The notes: generated from the letters alone by a model not told the origin. 64,000 bases of DNA from Halochromatium glycolicum (GCF_016584085.1 NZ_NRSJ01000001.1:91001-155000); one strand, 5' to 3'. Counted from the first letter of the stretch, positions 28,926 through 38,309 are shown. A program made the numbers and translations.

Positions 28926-30473
28926 GCATCGCCCGGCTAATCGGCCGGGCGCGGATTGAAACGAGTTCGCCTGTGACGCCACGTTCGTCACGCACTACGC
29001 ATCGCCCGGCTAATCGGCCGGGCGCGGATTGAAACATGCCGCCAGGTGCCCACGGTGTAGGTCACGCCCGCATCGCCCGGCTAATCGGCCGGGCGCGGAT
29101 TGAAACCGGCACCCTGCCACCCCTTCCTGCCTGCTGAAGCGCATCGCCCGGCTAATCGGCCGGGCGCGGATTGAAACTGGTTGCTCATGGCGGCCTCGAT
29201 CAGGCGCCGCACCAGCATCGCCCGGCTAATCGGCCGGGCGCGGATTGAAACCAGGACTACGGCTTCACGGCGCACCCGCACCCGGGGCATCGCCCGGCTA
29301 ATCGGCCGGGCGCGGATTGAAACCTCCACAGTAATGACCGCCACACCGTCCACGCGGCTGCATCGCCCGGCTAATCGGCCGGGCGCGGATTGAAACATCA
29401 CGGCTGACCTGATTTCCGGAATGGCCTCCGGGCATCGCCCGGCTAATCGGCCGGGCGCGGATTGAAACACTGAGGGGCTGTGACTCGCGCGGGCAGGACC
29501 AAGCATCGCCCGGCTAATCGGCCGGGCGCGGATTGAAACCGACGAGACACATCAGTATTCAGCATCTCATCGAGGCATCGCCCGGCTAATCGGCCGGGCG
29601 CGGATTGAAACTTCGCAGAACACATCCGGCCTGAGCGCAGCCGCCGGCATCGCCCGGCTAATCGGCCGGGCGCGGATTGAAACAGTTGCAATACGTCGTG
29701 TTGCCGAATGTCTGGCAGGCATCGCCCGGCTAATCGGCCGGGCGCGGATTGAAACGCGCCCTCGACAAGCCGACCATCGCCTATGTCGACGCATCGCCCG
29801 GCTAATCGGCCGGGCGCGGATTGAAACCTGCGTTCACGGTCATTGCTGCGCTCCTGCCCGCGCATCGCCCGGCTAATCGGCCGGGCGCGGATTGAAACGG
29901 GTGCCATCTGCGCCAAACGGCTTGTGACATCGGCATCGCCCGGCTAATCGGCCGGGCGCGGATTGAAACTAACGCTGCCCGAGCACGCCGATCTGCCAGA
30001 CGAGCATCGCCCGGCTAATCGGCCGGGCGCGGATTGAAACGATGCGATCGCAAACGGGATCAAAGCCAATGATGATGCATCGCCCGGCTAATCGGCCGGG
30101 CGCGGATTGAAACAGTAGCCTGTTGCGAGCCGACTGCGCGCTGATCCCGGCATCGCCCGGCTAATCGGCCGGGCGCGGATTGAAACAGATGCCTGCTCTT
30201 GCATGGCATCCACTTCTTGCTGGCATCGCCCGGCTAATCGGCCGGGCGCGGATTGAAACTTCGCTTTCGTGTGGTGGCTCTCCAGGTAGATTAACATCGC
30301 CTGGCTAATCGGCTGGACGCGGATTGAAACAGCTCAAACGCGGCCTGCACGCCAACCTACCCACCGCATCGCCCGGCTAATCGGCCGGGCGCGGATTGAA
30401 ACTCGGTTCCTGCTCGGTTTTCCGGGCGCGTGGTCTGCATCGCCTGGCTAATCGGCCCGGGGGGATTGAAAAC
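28926..30473 (+). CRISPR. Type I-C CRISPR array, 22 repeats, 21 spacers
   Basis: The repeat is 37 bases, starting gcatcgcccggctaatcggc and ending gcggattgaaac. Bases 6-12 and 19-25 form a perfect 7-pair stem (gcccggc/gccgggc). Spacers are 34-37 bases, mostly 34-36. Repeats 1-19 and 21 are identical. Repeat 20 (30294-30330) has four transitions (positions 1, 9, 21, 24), and the last one (30437-30473) is also altered. Orientation follows the cas genes and the conserved 3' end attgaaac. The repeat is longer than the usual 32 bases of type I-C. Confidence 0.98.
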
Positions 30474-30506
30474 AAAATGAGCTCTTCTTGCTCGTCTACA
30501 CGCTTG

Positions 30507-30531
30507 GCATCGCCCTGCTGATCAGTCGGCT
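30507..30531 (+). repeat. Relic of a further CRISPR repeat
   Basis: The sequence gcatcgccctgctgatcagt and following bases match the first 25 bases of the repeat with several substitutions, and no attgaaac end is left. It is 33 bases after the last recognisable repeat, the right spacing for a spacer. It abuts the 3' end of the convergent cyclic-nucleotide-binding gene. Confidence 0.65.
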
Positions 30532-30538
30532 GCTCACA

Positions 30539-31015
30539 TCAGTGCTGCGGAATCTGCTCCGCGCGGATCAGCTCTCGGAACATCGACTCGTCGGTTACGC
30601 GGAGGCGCCGGCTCAGCTCCCGTCCGATGTTCATCTGCACCAGCGCGAATTGCTCTAGGTCGCGCTCGTAAAGGCGCATGATGGCGTTGTGATTGAGCTC
30701 GATCGCGGCGCAGTCGGTCATTGCAAGCACCGATGCACTGCGACGGCCGAGATCGATCAACGACATCTCGCCGATGCTGTCACCGACATTGAGGTAGTTC
30801 AGGCGGTAGTAGACGTCGTTCCATTGCTTCAGGATCGCGACCTGTCCCTTCTCGAGGACGTACATCGCATCGCCGGGATCATCTTCGATGAACAGGAAGT
30901 CACCTTCCTTTAAGAATACGGTACGCACCTGCTCGAGCAGGAACTCGACGATGTCGTCCCGGACGCCGCCGAGCAACGGTGTCTGCTGAAGCATTCTCAG
31001 TCGATTCTCGGCCAT
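30539..31015 (-). CDS. Stand-alone cyclic-nucleotide-binding domain protein
   Basis: A 158-residue protein made almost only of a CRP-type cNMP-binding barrel (VFLKEGDFLFIEDDPGDAMYVLEKGQVAILK, then GDSIGEMSLIDLGRRSASVLA, the phosphate-binding-cassette region). No helix-turn-helix follows; the C-terminal 40 residues are a helical tail. It is therefore more likely a sensor or partner subunit than a DNA-binding regulator. I chose ATG 31015 because the longer open frame upstream lacks homology. It is convergent with the CRISPR array. Confidence 0.85.
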   Translation of the reverse strand: MAENRLRMLQQTPLLGGVRDDIVEFLLEQVRTVFLKEGDFLFIEDDPGDAMYVLEKGQVAILKQWNDVYYRLNYLNVGDSIGEMSLIDLGRRSASVLAMTDCAAIELNHNAIMRLYERDLEQFALVQMNIGRELSRRLRVTDESMFRELIRAEQIPQH

Positions 31016-31155
31016 GGTTGTCCCGTCGCGGAGCGGTCGTTCGATTTCGCCCTTCGGCTGGACGCCAGAACATGCCGTCCGCCTCTTGCCGAGAGCATAG
31101 GCAATCACTGCGCAACAGGCCAGTGGTCCGGCGGATGGCGGTGCGGCGTATTCCT

Positions 31156-32856
31156 TCAGTGACCCTCGTGCCCGCCAAGCAGGCCGAGCAGTAACATCAA
31201 GCTCAGCAGCAGGATCAACGCGAGCGACCAACGGCGCAGCTGGGTTTCGCTGCGCGGGATCATCGAGACGATGGCGCTGTACGGCGAGGAGCGCCTCGCC
31301 TCGGACCGTCTCGAATCGCGCCAGCTGGCACCGAGTCGAGCAAGCCGAAGGCCGATGAGATCGGCCAGCGTCTTAGGCCAGCGCCCGAGCACCAAGGCGA
31401 GATCGCCCGGCGGCAGTTGCGGCGCGTGCTTGAGTAATGGCGTCAATAACAACCCCGCCGCCATCGCAGCGATCAGCGTCAGTGCGAGCATCGGGTCTAC
31501 TGCGGGGCTCATGGTCACCGTGCCCATCAATGCCCAAACCGCGGTGCCCAGTGTCAAGAACAGCATCACCCAAGGCTTGGCTTCAGGCTCGGGGGCGGCG
31601 ACTGCGCGCCAGCCTTGGCAGAGCTTATCAGCCGGAATGGGATGCCAGAGTAACCGACCGAGCAGCAGGCCCACGAGGGCGTAGCTGCTCAGGCCGAGTG
31701 CTGTGCTGGCCTCTAGGTCCAGTTCCAGGGCCATGCCGAAGGCGAGCAGGGCGTGCGCGAGCAGCAGGACTGCGAGGCCATTGAGGGCCACCAGAAACAC
31801 CGTCTTTGGTGAGAAAGGTCGCCTCGGCAATGCCGATAAGGCGGCCAATGCCAAGGCGCTTTGGCCGCTTGCTAACGCGGCCGATGTCATCGCACCGGTT
31901 ACCGCACCCTCCGTCATCGCCGTTGGTTCGGATCGCGTCAGCAATAGCAGTGTGAATCCGCTGAGGGCGGCGATGGTGTACCCAAGGCAGCCGCTCCGGG
32001 TGCGCTGCAGCAGACCCAGCAGGGCTGTCAGCCCGATGCCGGCCAGGACGAGCCAGCCTGCGATATCGGGCAATGGCGCTCCAGTGCGGGCATCGGGACC
32101 AAGCAGCCGCAGCCAAGGCAGGAGTCCGGCGCCGAGCACGAAGCTGATCAGAAGTGGGCCGATCCATTCTGCGGCTGAGCTCGAGAGCCGCGGCAGCCAG
32201 TAGTGCAGCCCTGGCAATGCGGCTTTAGCACCGAAGCCGAGCACGGCCAGTGCTAGCAGCAGGGCGCTGTCGTTGATCGCGCGCGCGGGCAGTTCGGCGC
32301 TTAGGCTCAGTCCTGCGCCTTCTTTCACCAGCAGCAACAGGAGCTCGAACAGCACCAGATCGCTGAGAACCAGCAGTCCGATCAGGATCGGCGCCCCGTG
32401 CTGGCGGGCTGTGAGCCCATAGAGTGTGTACCCGACCACCGTCGACGCGAGCAGGAAGACGACGAGGTCGCCCGCAACGGTTAAGGCGAGGCTGCCGGTC
32501 ATCGCCAACAAGAACAGGAGCAGTCGGCCGCGCTCCCTGATCCGCTCGCCAGCGAGCCAGCCTGCAGCCAGCCAGAGCAAAGCGAGTATCACCAGCAGGG
32601 ATTTGCCGATCGGGTCGAGCATCAGGCTGCTGCCGAGCAGCAGGCCGGGCAGCTCGAGTTCGGTCGCCGGGGCCGCGAGTCCGGCGAGCAGCGCGGGCAA
32701 TGCTGCCCAGGGTGCTAGTACGCCGACGCCGGCCGCCACCCGCGGCCAGACCAGGAGGCCCGCCAGTAACAAGGGGGGCAGCAAGATGAGCGCGGGCGTC
32801 CATGGCAGCAGGGCCTGGGATCGCTCCCAGAGGGCAAAGAAGGCATCCGTGCTCAT
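31156..32856 (-). CDS. ND4/ND5-like membrane subunit of Mrp-type antiporter, divergent
   Basis: Membrane protein of 566 residues with about 14-16 spans, last gene of the mrp-like operon. It aligns in outline with complex I ND5/MrpA-like proteins (GFGAKAALPGLHYWLPRLS near residue 205), but the HAPSPVSALLHA block normal after HxWLP is replaced by SSSAAEWIGPLLISF. The proton-path residues may therefore be altered. ATG 32856 overlaps the stop of the upstream subunit by four bases. Function by context only. Confidence 0.75.
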   Translation of the reverse strand: MSTDAFFALWERSQALLPWTPALILLPPLLLAGLLVWPRVAAGVGVLAPWAALPALLAGLAAPATELELPGLLLGSSLMLDPIGKSLLVILALLWLAAGWLAGERIRERGRLLLFLLAMTGSLALTVAGDLVVFLLASTVVGYTLYGLTARQHGAPILIGLLVLSDLVLFELLLLLVKEGAGLSLSAELPARAINDSALLLALAVLGFGAKAALPGLHYWLPRLSSSAAEWIGPLLISFVLGAGLLPWLRLLGPDARTGAPLPDIAGWLVLAGIGLTALLGLLQRTRSGCLGYTIAALSGFTLLLLTRSEPTAMTEGAVTGAMTSAALASGQSALALAALSALPRRPFSPKTVFLVALNGLAVLLLAHALLAFGMALELDLEASTALGLSSYALVGLLLGRLLWHPIPADKLCQGWRAVAAPEPEAKPWVMLFLTLGTAVWALMGTVTMSPAVDPMLALTLIAAMAAGLLLTPLLKHAPQLPPGDLALVLGRWPKTLADLIGLRLARLGASWRDSRRSEARRSSPYSAIVSMIPRSETQLRRWSLALILLLSLMLLLGLLGGHEGH

Positions 32857-34376
32857 GGCTGGTAGAACTCGCGCTCGGCGATCAGCTGCGCCCATTCGAG
32901 CGGCGTGAAGGGTAGCGACGCGAACAGCCCGATGAGCAACGAGAGCGCCCCCGTCACCAAGGGCGGCCAGAGCAGCAGCCAAGCGGTCTCCTTGCCGCCG
33001 AAATCGCGTTCCTCCGGCCAGGCCGCGGGCGGCTCACGGAACCAGGCGGCATGCAGGATCGGCAGGAAATAGGCTGCATTCAGCAGGCTGCTGCCCGCGA
33101 GCACGAATAGCGGCCAATGCAGGCCGGCCTCGAGGCCGCCGAGACCGAGATACCACTTGCTGACGAATCCGGCGACCGGCGGTACGCCGATCATCCCGAG
33201 CACGCCGACGGTGAAGGCCAGCATGGTCCAGGGCATGCGCCGCCCGACCCCGTTCATCTCGCTGACGTCATGGATGCCCAAGGTCTCGGCGAGGTTGCCT
33301 GCACAAAAGAACAGGGTGATCTTCATCACGCCCTGATGAACCAGGTGGACCAGGCCGCCGACGGTGGCCAGCGGACCGACGACGGCGACGCCGAGGACGA
33401 TGTAGGAGACCTGGCTGACCGTCGAGAACGCCAGCCTGCGCTTGAGGTTGTCCTGGAACAGCGCGCGCAGCGAGCCGTAGATGATGGTGACGGCAGCCAC
33501 CAGGGCCAGCGGACCGGTCACCCCGAGCTCGGCGGCCACCTCGACGCCGAACACGTCATAGACGATCAGCACCACCCCGAATGCGCCCGCCTTGACGACG
33601 GCGACCGCGTGCAACAGCGCGCTGACAGGTGCCGGCGCGACCATCGCCCGCGGCAGCCAGCCATGCAGCGGGACCAGCGCCGCCTTGACGCCGACGCCAA
33701 GGATCAACAGCACGAAGATCGCGATCAGCGACCACCGATGGGTCTCGACAAGCCCGTCGACGAACCCTCGGGTCGTAAAGGTCAGGGTACCCGCCAACGC
33801 GTAAAGCCAGACCGTTCCGGCCAGCAACAGCGTGCCGGCGATCACCGTATGCCCCAGATAGACCTGTCCGGCGCGGCGTGCCTCCTCGGTGCCACGATGG
33901 ACCACCAGCGGATAGGTGGTCAGCGTCAGCATCTCGAAGAAGACGACGAAGGTCAGCAGGTTGCCGGCCATCGCGACGCCGACGGTTGCGGTGACGCAGA
34001 GACTGAAGAAGCCGAAGAAGCGGCTGCGATGAGGCGACTCCTCCAGATAGCCGATCGCATAGAGCGTCGTCAGCAGCCAGAGCCCGGCCGACAGGACCAG
34101 GAACAGCAACGACAATGCCCGCACCCGCAGCACCAGCTCGAGCCCCGGCAGCAGCGCCAGGCTGGCCTCGTACTGCTGCTGGTGGTAGACACCCCAGAGC
34201 ATCAGGCCGACCAGACTGAGCTTGGTCAATGCACCGCCCAGATTGAGCAGGGTCCGCGCCCAGTACCGCCGCTCGGCGAGAAAGAAGATGATTAGACCGG
34301 GCAGCAGCGAACTGGCGAGCACCAGCAGGGGCAGCCAGGCATTAGGCGGCACATTCGCATCCACGGTTGGGATCAT
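32853..34376 (-). CDS. MrpD/ND5-like antiporter subunit
   Basis: Proton-translocating type membrane subunit of 507 residues. It keeps the family blocks FVVFFEMLTLTTYPLVVH (with the conserved Glu), GVKAALVPLHGWLPRAMVAP, APVSALLHAVAVVKAG and a conserved Lys in FQDNLKRRLAFSTVSQVSYI. It is the second ND4/5-type subunit in the operon and may serve as the N-terminal half of MrpA. ATG 34376 (MIPTVDANVPPNAW) overlaps the previous stop (ATGA). Confidence 0.85.
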   Translation of the reverse strand: MIPTVDANVPPNAWLPLLVLASSLLPGLIIFFLAERRYWARTLLNLGGALTKLSLVGLMLWGVYHQQQYEASLALLPGLELVLRVRALSLLFLVLSAGLWLLTTLYAIGYLEESPHRSRFFGFFSLCVTATVGVAMAGNLLTFVVFFEMLTLTTYPLVVHRGTEEARRAGQVYLGHTVIAGTLLLAGTVWLYALAGTLTFTTRGFVDGLVETHRWSLIAIFVLLILGVGVKAALVPLHGWLPRAMVAPAPVSALLHAVAVVKAGAFGVVLIVYDVFGVEVAAELGVTGPLALVAAVTIIYGSLRALFQDNLKRRLAFSTVSQVSYIVLGVAVVGPLATVGGLVHLVHQGVMKITLFFCAGNLAETLGIHDVSEMNGVGRRMPWTMLAFTVGVLGMIGVPPVAGFVSKWYLGLGGLEAGLHWPLFVLAGSSLLNAAYFLPILHAAWFREPPAAWPEERDFGGKETAWLLLWPPLVTGALSLLIGLFASLPFTPLEWAQLIAEREFYQP

Positions 34377-35845
34377 GACGGCATCCCGACAATGGGCTCG
34401 AACGGGGCGCCAACATCGAGCAGCGGCAGCAGGAGCGGCGCCGCGAAACCGAGCAGGATGGCGCCGAGCGCCAGCAGCAAGGCGCTCCACTGCATCGACA
34501 ACGGCACCGACTCGGCCTCTTGCGCGATGGCGGTGGGTGTGAACGCGTAGCCCACGACCTTGAACACGTAGGCTGCCGCCAGCACGCCACCCAGCAAGAC
34601 CACCACCGCCAGTCCCCAGCGATCCTGTTGGAATGCCGCCTCGAGCAGTAGCCACTTGCCGACGAAACCGCCGCTCGGTGGCAGGCCCATGATGCTCACC
34701 CCGGCGAGCACGAACGCGGTCAGGGTCAGTGGCAGCCGATGTACTGCCCGGTCGAGATCGGCGATCCGGTCATGATGGGCGAAGCGCAGCAAGGCGCCGG
34801 CACTGAGGAACATCGCTGCCTTGGCCAGGCCGTGCGCCAGCGCCAGGTAGACGACGGCGCGCCAGGCCGTCGTCCCGTTCAGGCCGCCGGCGAGCGGGAA
34901 GGCCAGGAATAGGTAGCCGATCTGGGCGACGGTCGAGTAAGCGATCATCAGCTTCAGGCGCTGCTGCTGCAGCGCCTGTAACGCGCCCCAGAGCACCGCG
35001 ACCGCTCCAAGTAGGCCGATCAGCTCCGGCAGCAGCCTGCTGAGGTCGCCGAACAGGTCCAGCCAGAGCCGCAGCAGCAGATAGAATGAGCCCTTGATCA
35101 CCAAGGCCGACAGCAACGCGCTGACTGGTGCCGGGGCACCCGCATGCGCTGGCGGCAGCCAGAAGTGGAACGGGAACAGGGCCGTCTTCAGCATGAGCCC
35201 AGCGAACATCACCGCAAGGGCCGCGTTGGCGAGCATCCCGGGCTCGATGCGGGCGCCGAGCAGCGCGATATCGACGGTCGCGTGGGCATGGTAGAGCAGG
35301 GCGACGCCGAGCAGGTAGGCGGCCGAGCCGAGCAGGCTGACCAGCAGATAGCGCATTGCTGCATTCAATGCTGGGCCGCCGCCGCTGAGCGCGGTCAAGG
35401 CTGCCGCCGAGAGCCCGAGCAGCTCCAGCATCACGTAGAGGTTGAACAGGTCCGCGGACAGGTAGAGCCCGTTCAGCGCCGCCCAGAGGATCAGCCACAG
35501 CGGCCAGAACCAAGGGCGCTGCTGCGGATGCGCACCGAAATAGGCGGGCGCGAATGCGCTGACGCCGAGCCCGACCACGGCGGTCATCAACAGCAGTACC
35601 GCACTCAGGCCATCGGCATAGAGATCGATTCCGAGCGGCGCGCCCCAGCCGCCGACAGCGATCCGCAGCGGCCCGTCGGTCATCAGCGTGGGCACCATCG
35701 TCGCGGCCGCGAGCGTGGTCAGACCGGCGGCCAGCAGGCCGATCCAGTTCGCGGCACGCGGTGCGAGAAAGCAGGCCAATGCGGCCAACAGCGGCGTGAA
35801 GACCAGCGCAGCGGTCCAGACGGCACCACTCGGCAGCATCCCCAT
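34373..35845 (-). CDS. mrpD: Na+/H+ antiporter subunit D (MrpD/MnhD)
   Basis: Membrane subunit of 490 residues, 14 spans, ND4 family. Key blocks are LYVMLELLGLSAAALTALSG (Glu of the proton path), KTALFPFHFWLPPAHAGAPA, PVSALLSALVIKGSFYLLLR and QQQRLKLMIAYSTVAQIGY. It lies between mrpC and the second ND5-like gene, with a four-base overlap downstream. Confidence 0.92.
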   Translation of the reverse strand: MGMLPSGAVWTAALVFTPLLAALACFLAPRAANWIGLLAAGLTTLAAATMVPTLMTDGPLRIAVGGWGAPLGIDLYADGLSAVLLLMTAVVGLGVSAFAPAYFGAHPQQRPWFWPLWLILWAALNGLYLSADLFNLYVMLELLGLSAAALTALSGGGPALNAAMRYLLVSLLGSAAYLLGVALLYHAHATVDIALLGARIEPGMLANAALAVMFAGLMLKTALFPFHFWLPPAHAGAPAPVSALLSALVIKGSFYLLLRLWLDLFGDLSRLLPELIGLLGAVAVLWGALQALQQQRLKLMIAYSTVAQIGYLFLAFPLAGGLNGTTAWRAVVYLALAHGLAKAAMFLSAGALLRFAHHDRIADLDRAVHRLPLTLTAFVLAGVSIMGLPPSGGFVGKWLLLEAAFQQDRWGLAVVVLLGGVLAAAYVFKVVGYAFTPTAIAQEAESVPLSMQWSALLLALGAILLGFAAPLLLPLLDVGAPFEPIVGMPS

Positions 35846-35849
35846 CGGC

Positions 35850-36158
35850 CTATTGCCCGTTGTCGTCGTCGAGCCGGGTGCGGCCGGTTGCCGAGCGCAG
35901 CGCCAACAGCAGCGCCAGCGCGAGTGCGGTCGCGGCGACCGCGACGACGATTCCGGTCAGTACCATCGCTTGGGGCACCGGGTCCGGTTCGCCTCCGGGC
36001 GTGCGCGCGGCGAGCCCGGCCAGCAGCAGGAAGATGCCGCTGCTGATGATGTTGAGCGCCAGGATCTTGCGCAGCAGATGGACCTTTACGATCAGTGCAT
36101 GGAGGCCGAGCAGGATGAGGCCAGCGCCGGTCAATGCGAGCACCAGCACCGAGCTCAC
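35850..36158 (-). CDS. mrpC: Na+/H+ antiporter subunit C (MrpC/MnhC, NuoK-like)
   Basis: 102-residue NuoK-like protein with three membrane helices (VLVLALTGAGLILLGLHAL; ILALNIISSGIFLLLAGLAA; AMVLTGIVVAVAATALALAL). It is normal in length and carries the conserved PDPVPQAMVLTGIVV block of MnhC. It is translationally coupled to the preceding mrpB-like gene (four-base overlap). Confidence 0.94.
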   Translation of the reverse strand: MSSVLVLALTGAGLILLGLHALIVKVHLLRKILALNIISSGIFLLLAGLAARTPGGEPDPVPQAMVLTGIVVAVAATALALALLLALRSATGRTRLDDDNGQ

Positions 36159-37171
36159 GGCCGGCCTCCGATGAACAAGGACGCGAGGATGGCGCCAATC
36201 GAGAGGGTCGCGGCCAGCTCAATCACCAGGATGGCGTGCTTGGCCCAAGCGGTCGGGTAGCCTAACAGCGGTTCCCCGAGCCCGATCACCGCGATCCCGA
36301 TGAATGCGAAGACCGCGACGCCGAGCGCCAATACCAAGCGTAACGGCCAGCCGGCGGCGCCTGCCGGCAGCCGCCAGCCGCTCAGGCGCAGCAGCACCCC
36401 GGCTGCGCCCAGCACCGAGCCGGCCTGGAAGGCCCCGCCTGGCGCATGCGCCCCGACCCAGACCAGATAGGCTGCGACCAGGATCATCAACGGTGCCAAG
36501 AGGCGGCTGAGCGCGGCGAGCACCGGCTCGGGCGTCGTATCGCCGAGGTTGGATGCGGTCGCCAGCGACCAGACACCGATCAATGCCAATAACAGTACTG
36601 CGATCTCGAGCAGGGTGTCGTAGCCGCGGAAATTGAGCAGTACGGCGGTGACAGGGTGCTCGACCCCGCTCTCGGGCAGATGGGTGTTGACCTGCTGGGT
36701 GAGGCCGGAAGACGGCTCCCAAAGCTGCCAGGTCACCAGGCCGAGGCCGAACAGCGCGGCGAGCAGGAGCAGTCCCATCACTGCAGCGAGCAGCGCTCGG
36801 AATACCGCCGGTTTGTGCTGCGCTTCATCGGCATCAGCCGTCTCGGCGGTCTGTCCGGGCTGGCCCGCCTGGTGCTCGTTCGCTCCTGTCGCGCTGGGTG
36901 CGGCGCGGGCATCGACCTCCGCGGGCTGCAGTTGCGACAGCGCCGCGAGGAGCAGCGCACCGGTGACACCGGCGCCGAGCGCGATCTCGGCCAATGCGAT
37001 GTCGATCGTATCCAGTCGTGCCCAGACCAGACCCAGGATCACCCCGAAGGCGATGAACAGGGCCACCGCCTGGAACAGATCAGGGCTACTGAGGGCACGC
37101 CAGGCCAGCCAGAGCAGCGTCGTCCCTAACACCAGGTCGACGGCCAGCGGTAAACCAGTCAGCCACGCCAA
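36155..37171 (-). CDS. Fused MrpA C-terminal (MbhD/E-like) and MrpB subunit
   Basis: 338 residues in two parts. Residues 1-85 hold an MbhD-like (DUF4040) segment with LDTIDIALAEIALGAGVTGALL. After a polar Ala-rich linker (about 86-125), residues 150-338 hold an MbhE-like TLLEIAVLLLALIG segment and the MrpB domain (PLMILVAAYLVWVGAHAPGG onward). In classical Mrp systems the MbhD/E part is the tail of MrpA, so here MrpA has been taken apart. It overlaps mrpG by 13 bases and mrpC by four. Confidence 0.85.
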   Translation of the reverse strand: MAWLTGLPLAVDLVLGTTLLWLAWRALSSPDLFQAVALFIAFGVILGLVWARLDTIDIALAEIALGAGVTGALLLAALSQLQPAEVDARAAPSATGANEHQAGQPGQTAETADADEAQHKPAVFRALLAAVMGLLLLAALFGLGLVTWQLWEPSSGLTQQVNTHLPESGVEHPVTAVLLNFRGYDTLLEIAVLLLALIGVWSLATASNLGDTTPEPVLAALSRLLAPLMILVAAYLVWVGAHAPGGAFQAGSVLGAAGVLLRLSGWRLPAGAAGWPLRLVLALGVAVFAFIGIAVIGLGEPLLGYPTAWAKHAILVIELAATLSIGAILASLFIGGRP

Positions 37172-37452
37172 GGCGCAAACCCGTTCTCTTGAGCCCAGCT
37201 TGCGACCAATTGGCTCGCCGTCGCCGAGGCGGCCAGCAGCAGCAGCCAGATGACGAAGAGCTTGCCAACGGCCGCCAGTGACTCCGCTTGCAGCATCAGG
37301 CCCAGCACGACCAACCCGAGCCCGAGGTTGTCCGCTTTCGTCAGCGCATGCAGACGCGTGTAGACATCCGGGAACCGCAGCATGCCGACGCTGCCGCCCA
37401 GGAAGAATGCGGCGCCGGCGAGTAACAGCACCACGGAGAGACTAGCGAGCAT
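37159..37452 (-). CDS. mrpG: Na+/H+ antiporter subunit G (MrpG/MnhG)
   Basis: 97-residue protein with three helices and the family signature GMLRFPDVYTRLHALTKADNLG at about residue 23-44. It overlaps mrpF by 11 bases and the mrpB fusion by 13. Confidence 0.95.
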   Translation of the reverse strand: MLASLSVVLLLAGAAFFLGGSVGMLRFPDVYTRLHALTKADNLGLGLVVLGLMLQAESLAAVGKLFVIWLLLLAASATASQLVASWAQENGFAPWRG

Positions 37453-37723
37453 CGTCGTCTCCAGGTGGCAGCGAGATGCGGGCGCGGCGGGTGAAGGCGG
37501 TCACCGTGATGGCGGCCAGCAGCGCCAGCACCAAGGCCACGTCGCGCAGCGCGGGGGCATCCGAGACCTCCGCCAACACCAGCAGGATTGCGGCCGCCGT
37601 GGTGCCGAACAGCTGCGCAGCCAGCATGCGGTCCGCCGGCGTTGGTCCGCGGCGGATGCGCCAGAGGCCGGCGACCAGGGTCAAGAGCAGGAACAGGATC
37701 AGCGCGAAATAGAAGTACTGCAT
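37442..37723 (-). CDS. mrpF: Na+/H+ antiporter subunit F (MrpF/MnhF)
   Basis: 93-residue protein with three helices and the motif RIRRGPTPADRMLAAQLFGT, which is characteristic of MrpF. I chose ATG 37723 (MQYFYFALILFLLLTL) because it begins at the first membrane span; the frame is open further upstream without homology. Confidence 0.93.
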   Translation of the reverse strand: MQYFYFALILFLLLTLVAGLWRIRRGPTPADRMLAAQLFGTTAAAILLVLAEVSDAPALRDVALVLALLAAITVTAFTRRARISLPPGDDDAR

Positions 37724-37763
37724 CGCTGGATTCGTCAGTCGGGGTTCGTCGTCGGTCCGGGGA

Positions 37764-38309
37764 TCAGTTGTGGTCGGAATGATTGGGGGTGTCGTTCCAT
37801 TGCGCGCGATCGATGCGGTAGACATCACCGATGCGCTGCTCCAGTCGCTCCAGATCCCGATGCCAGTCACTATGGCGGTCGAGCACATGAACGCGCAAGC
37901 GTCCCTCACAGATCACGGCCAGCGTGCCCGGCATCAGGCTGACCAGGCTCGCCATCAGGATCGGTGTGGGCCCCGGCGGCAGGCGCAGCGGATAATCGAT
38001 CAAATCCGGCTTGAGCGGCAAGGGGCGCCGGAACGCGCGCAGTGTGACATCGAAGCCGCCGCGCAACGAATGCCAGAGGAAGAAGCCGATCAAACGCATG
38101 AGCGCAAGCGGTCTGGCCGGCCAGAGCGATGCGCTCAAGACTTGCCCCCGGAAGCGGGTGACCGTGCTGAGGACGGCGGCGCTCAGGACGAACGGCGCAC
38201 CGAACAGGGCGGCCTCGTGCTGACCGTCGGTCAGCAGCCACCACAGCAGAGCGAACAGCAGTAAGCGTTGCGTCAGCGCCGTGACGAACGCAGGCAGGGT
38301 GACAGTCAT
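37764..38309 (-). CDS. mrpE: Na+/H+ antiporter subunit E (MrpE/MnhE)
   Basis: 181-residue membrane protein, the first gene of the operon. It has two to three N-terminal helices and the typical LPPGPTPILMASLVSLMPGT segment, followed by a short cytoplasmic domain with VHVLD. The order E-F-G-(A'B)-C-D-D-D with tight overlaps indicates one transcript of about 7 kb. Confidence 0.93.
   Translation of the reverse strand: MTVTLPAFVTALTQRLLLFALLWWLLTDGQHEAALFGAPFVLSAAVLSTVTRFRGQVLSASLWPARPLALMRLIGFFLWHSLRGGFDVTLRAFRRPLPLKPDLIDYPLRLPPGPTPILMASLVSLMPGTLAVICEGRLRVHVLDRHSDWHRDLERLEQRIGDVYRIDRAQWNDTPNHSDHN

Noticed and set aside
29081..29916. Open frames of 141 and 157 codons on the minus strand within the CRISPR array
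   Set aside because: They only translate the repeat (FQSAPGRLAGRC every 24 residues); not genes.
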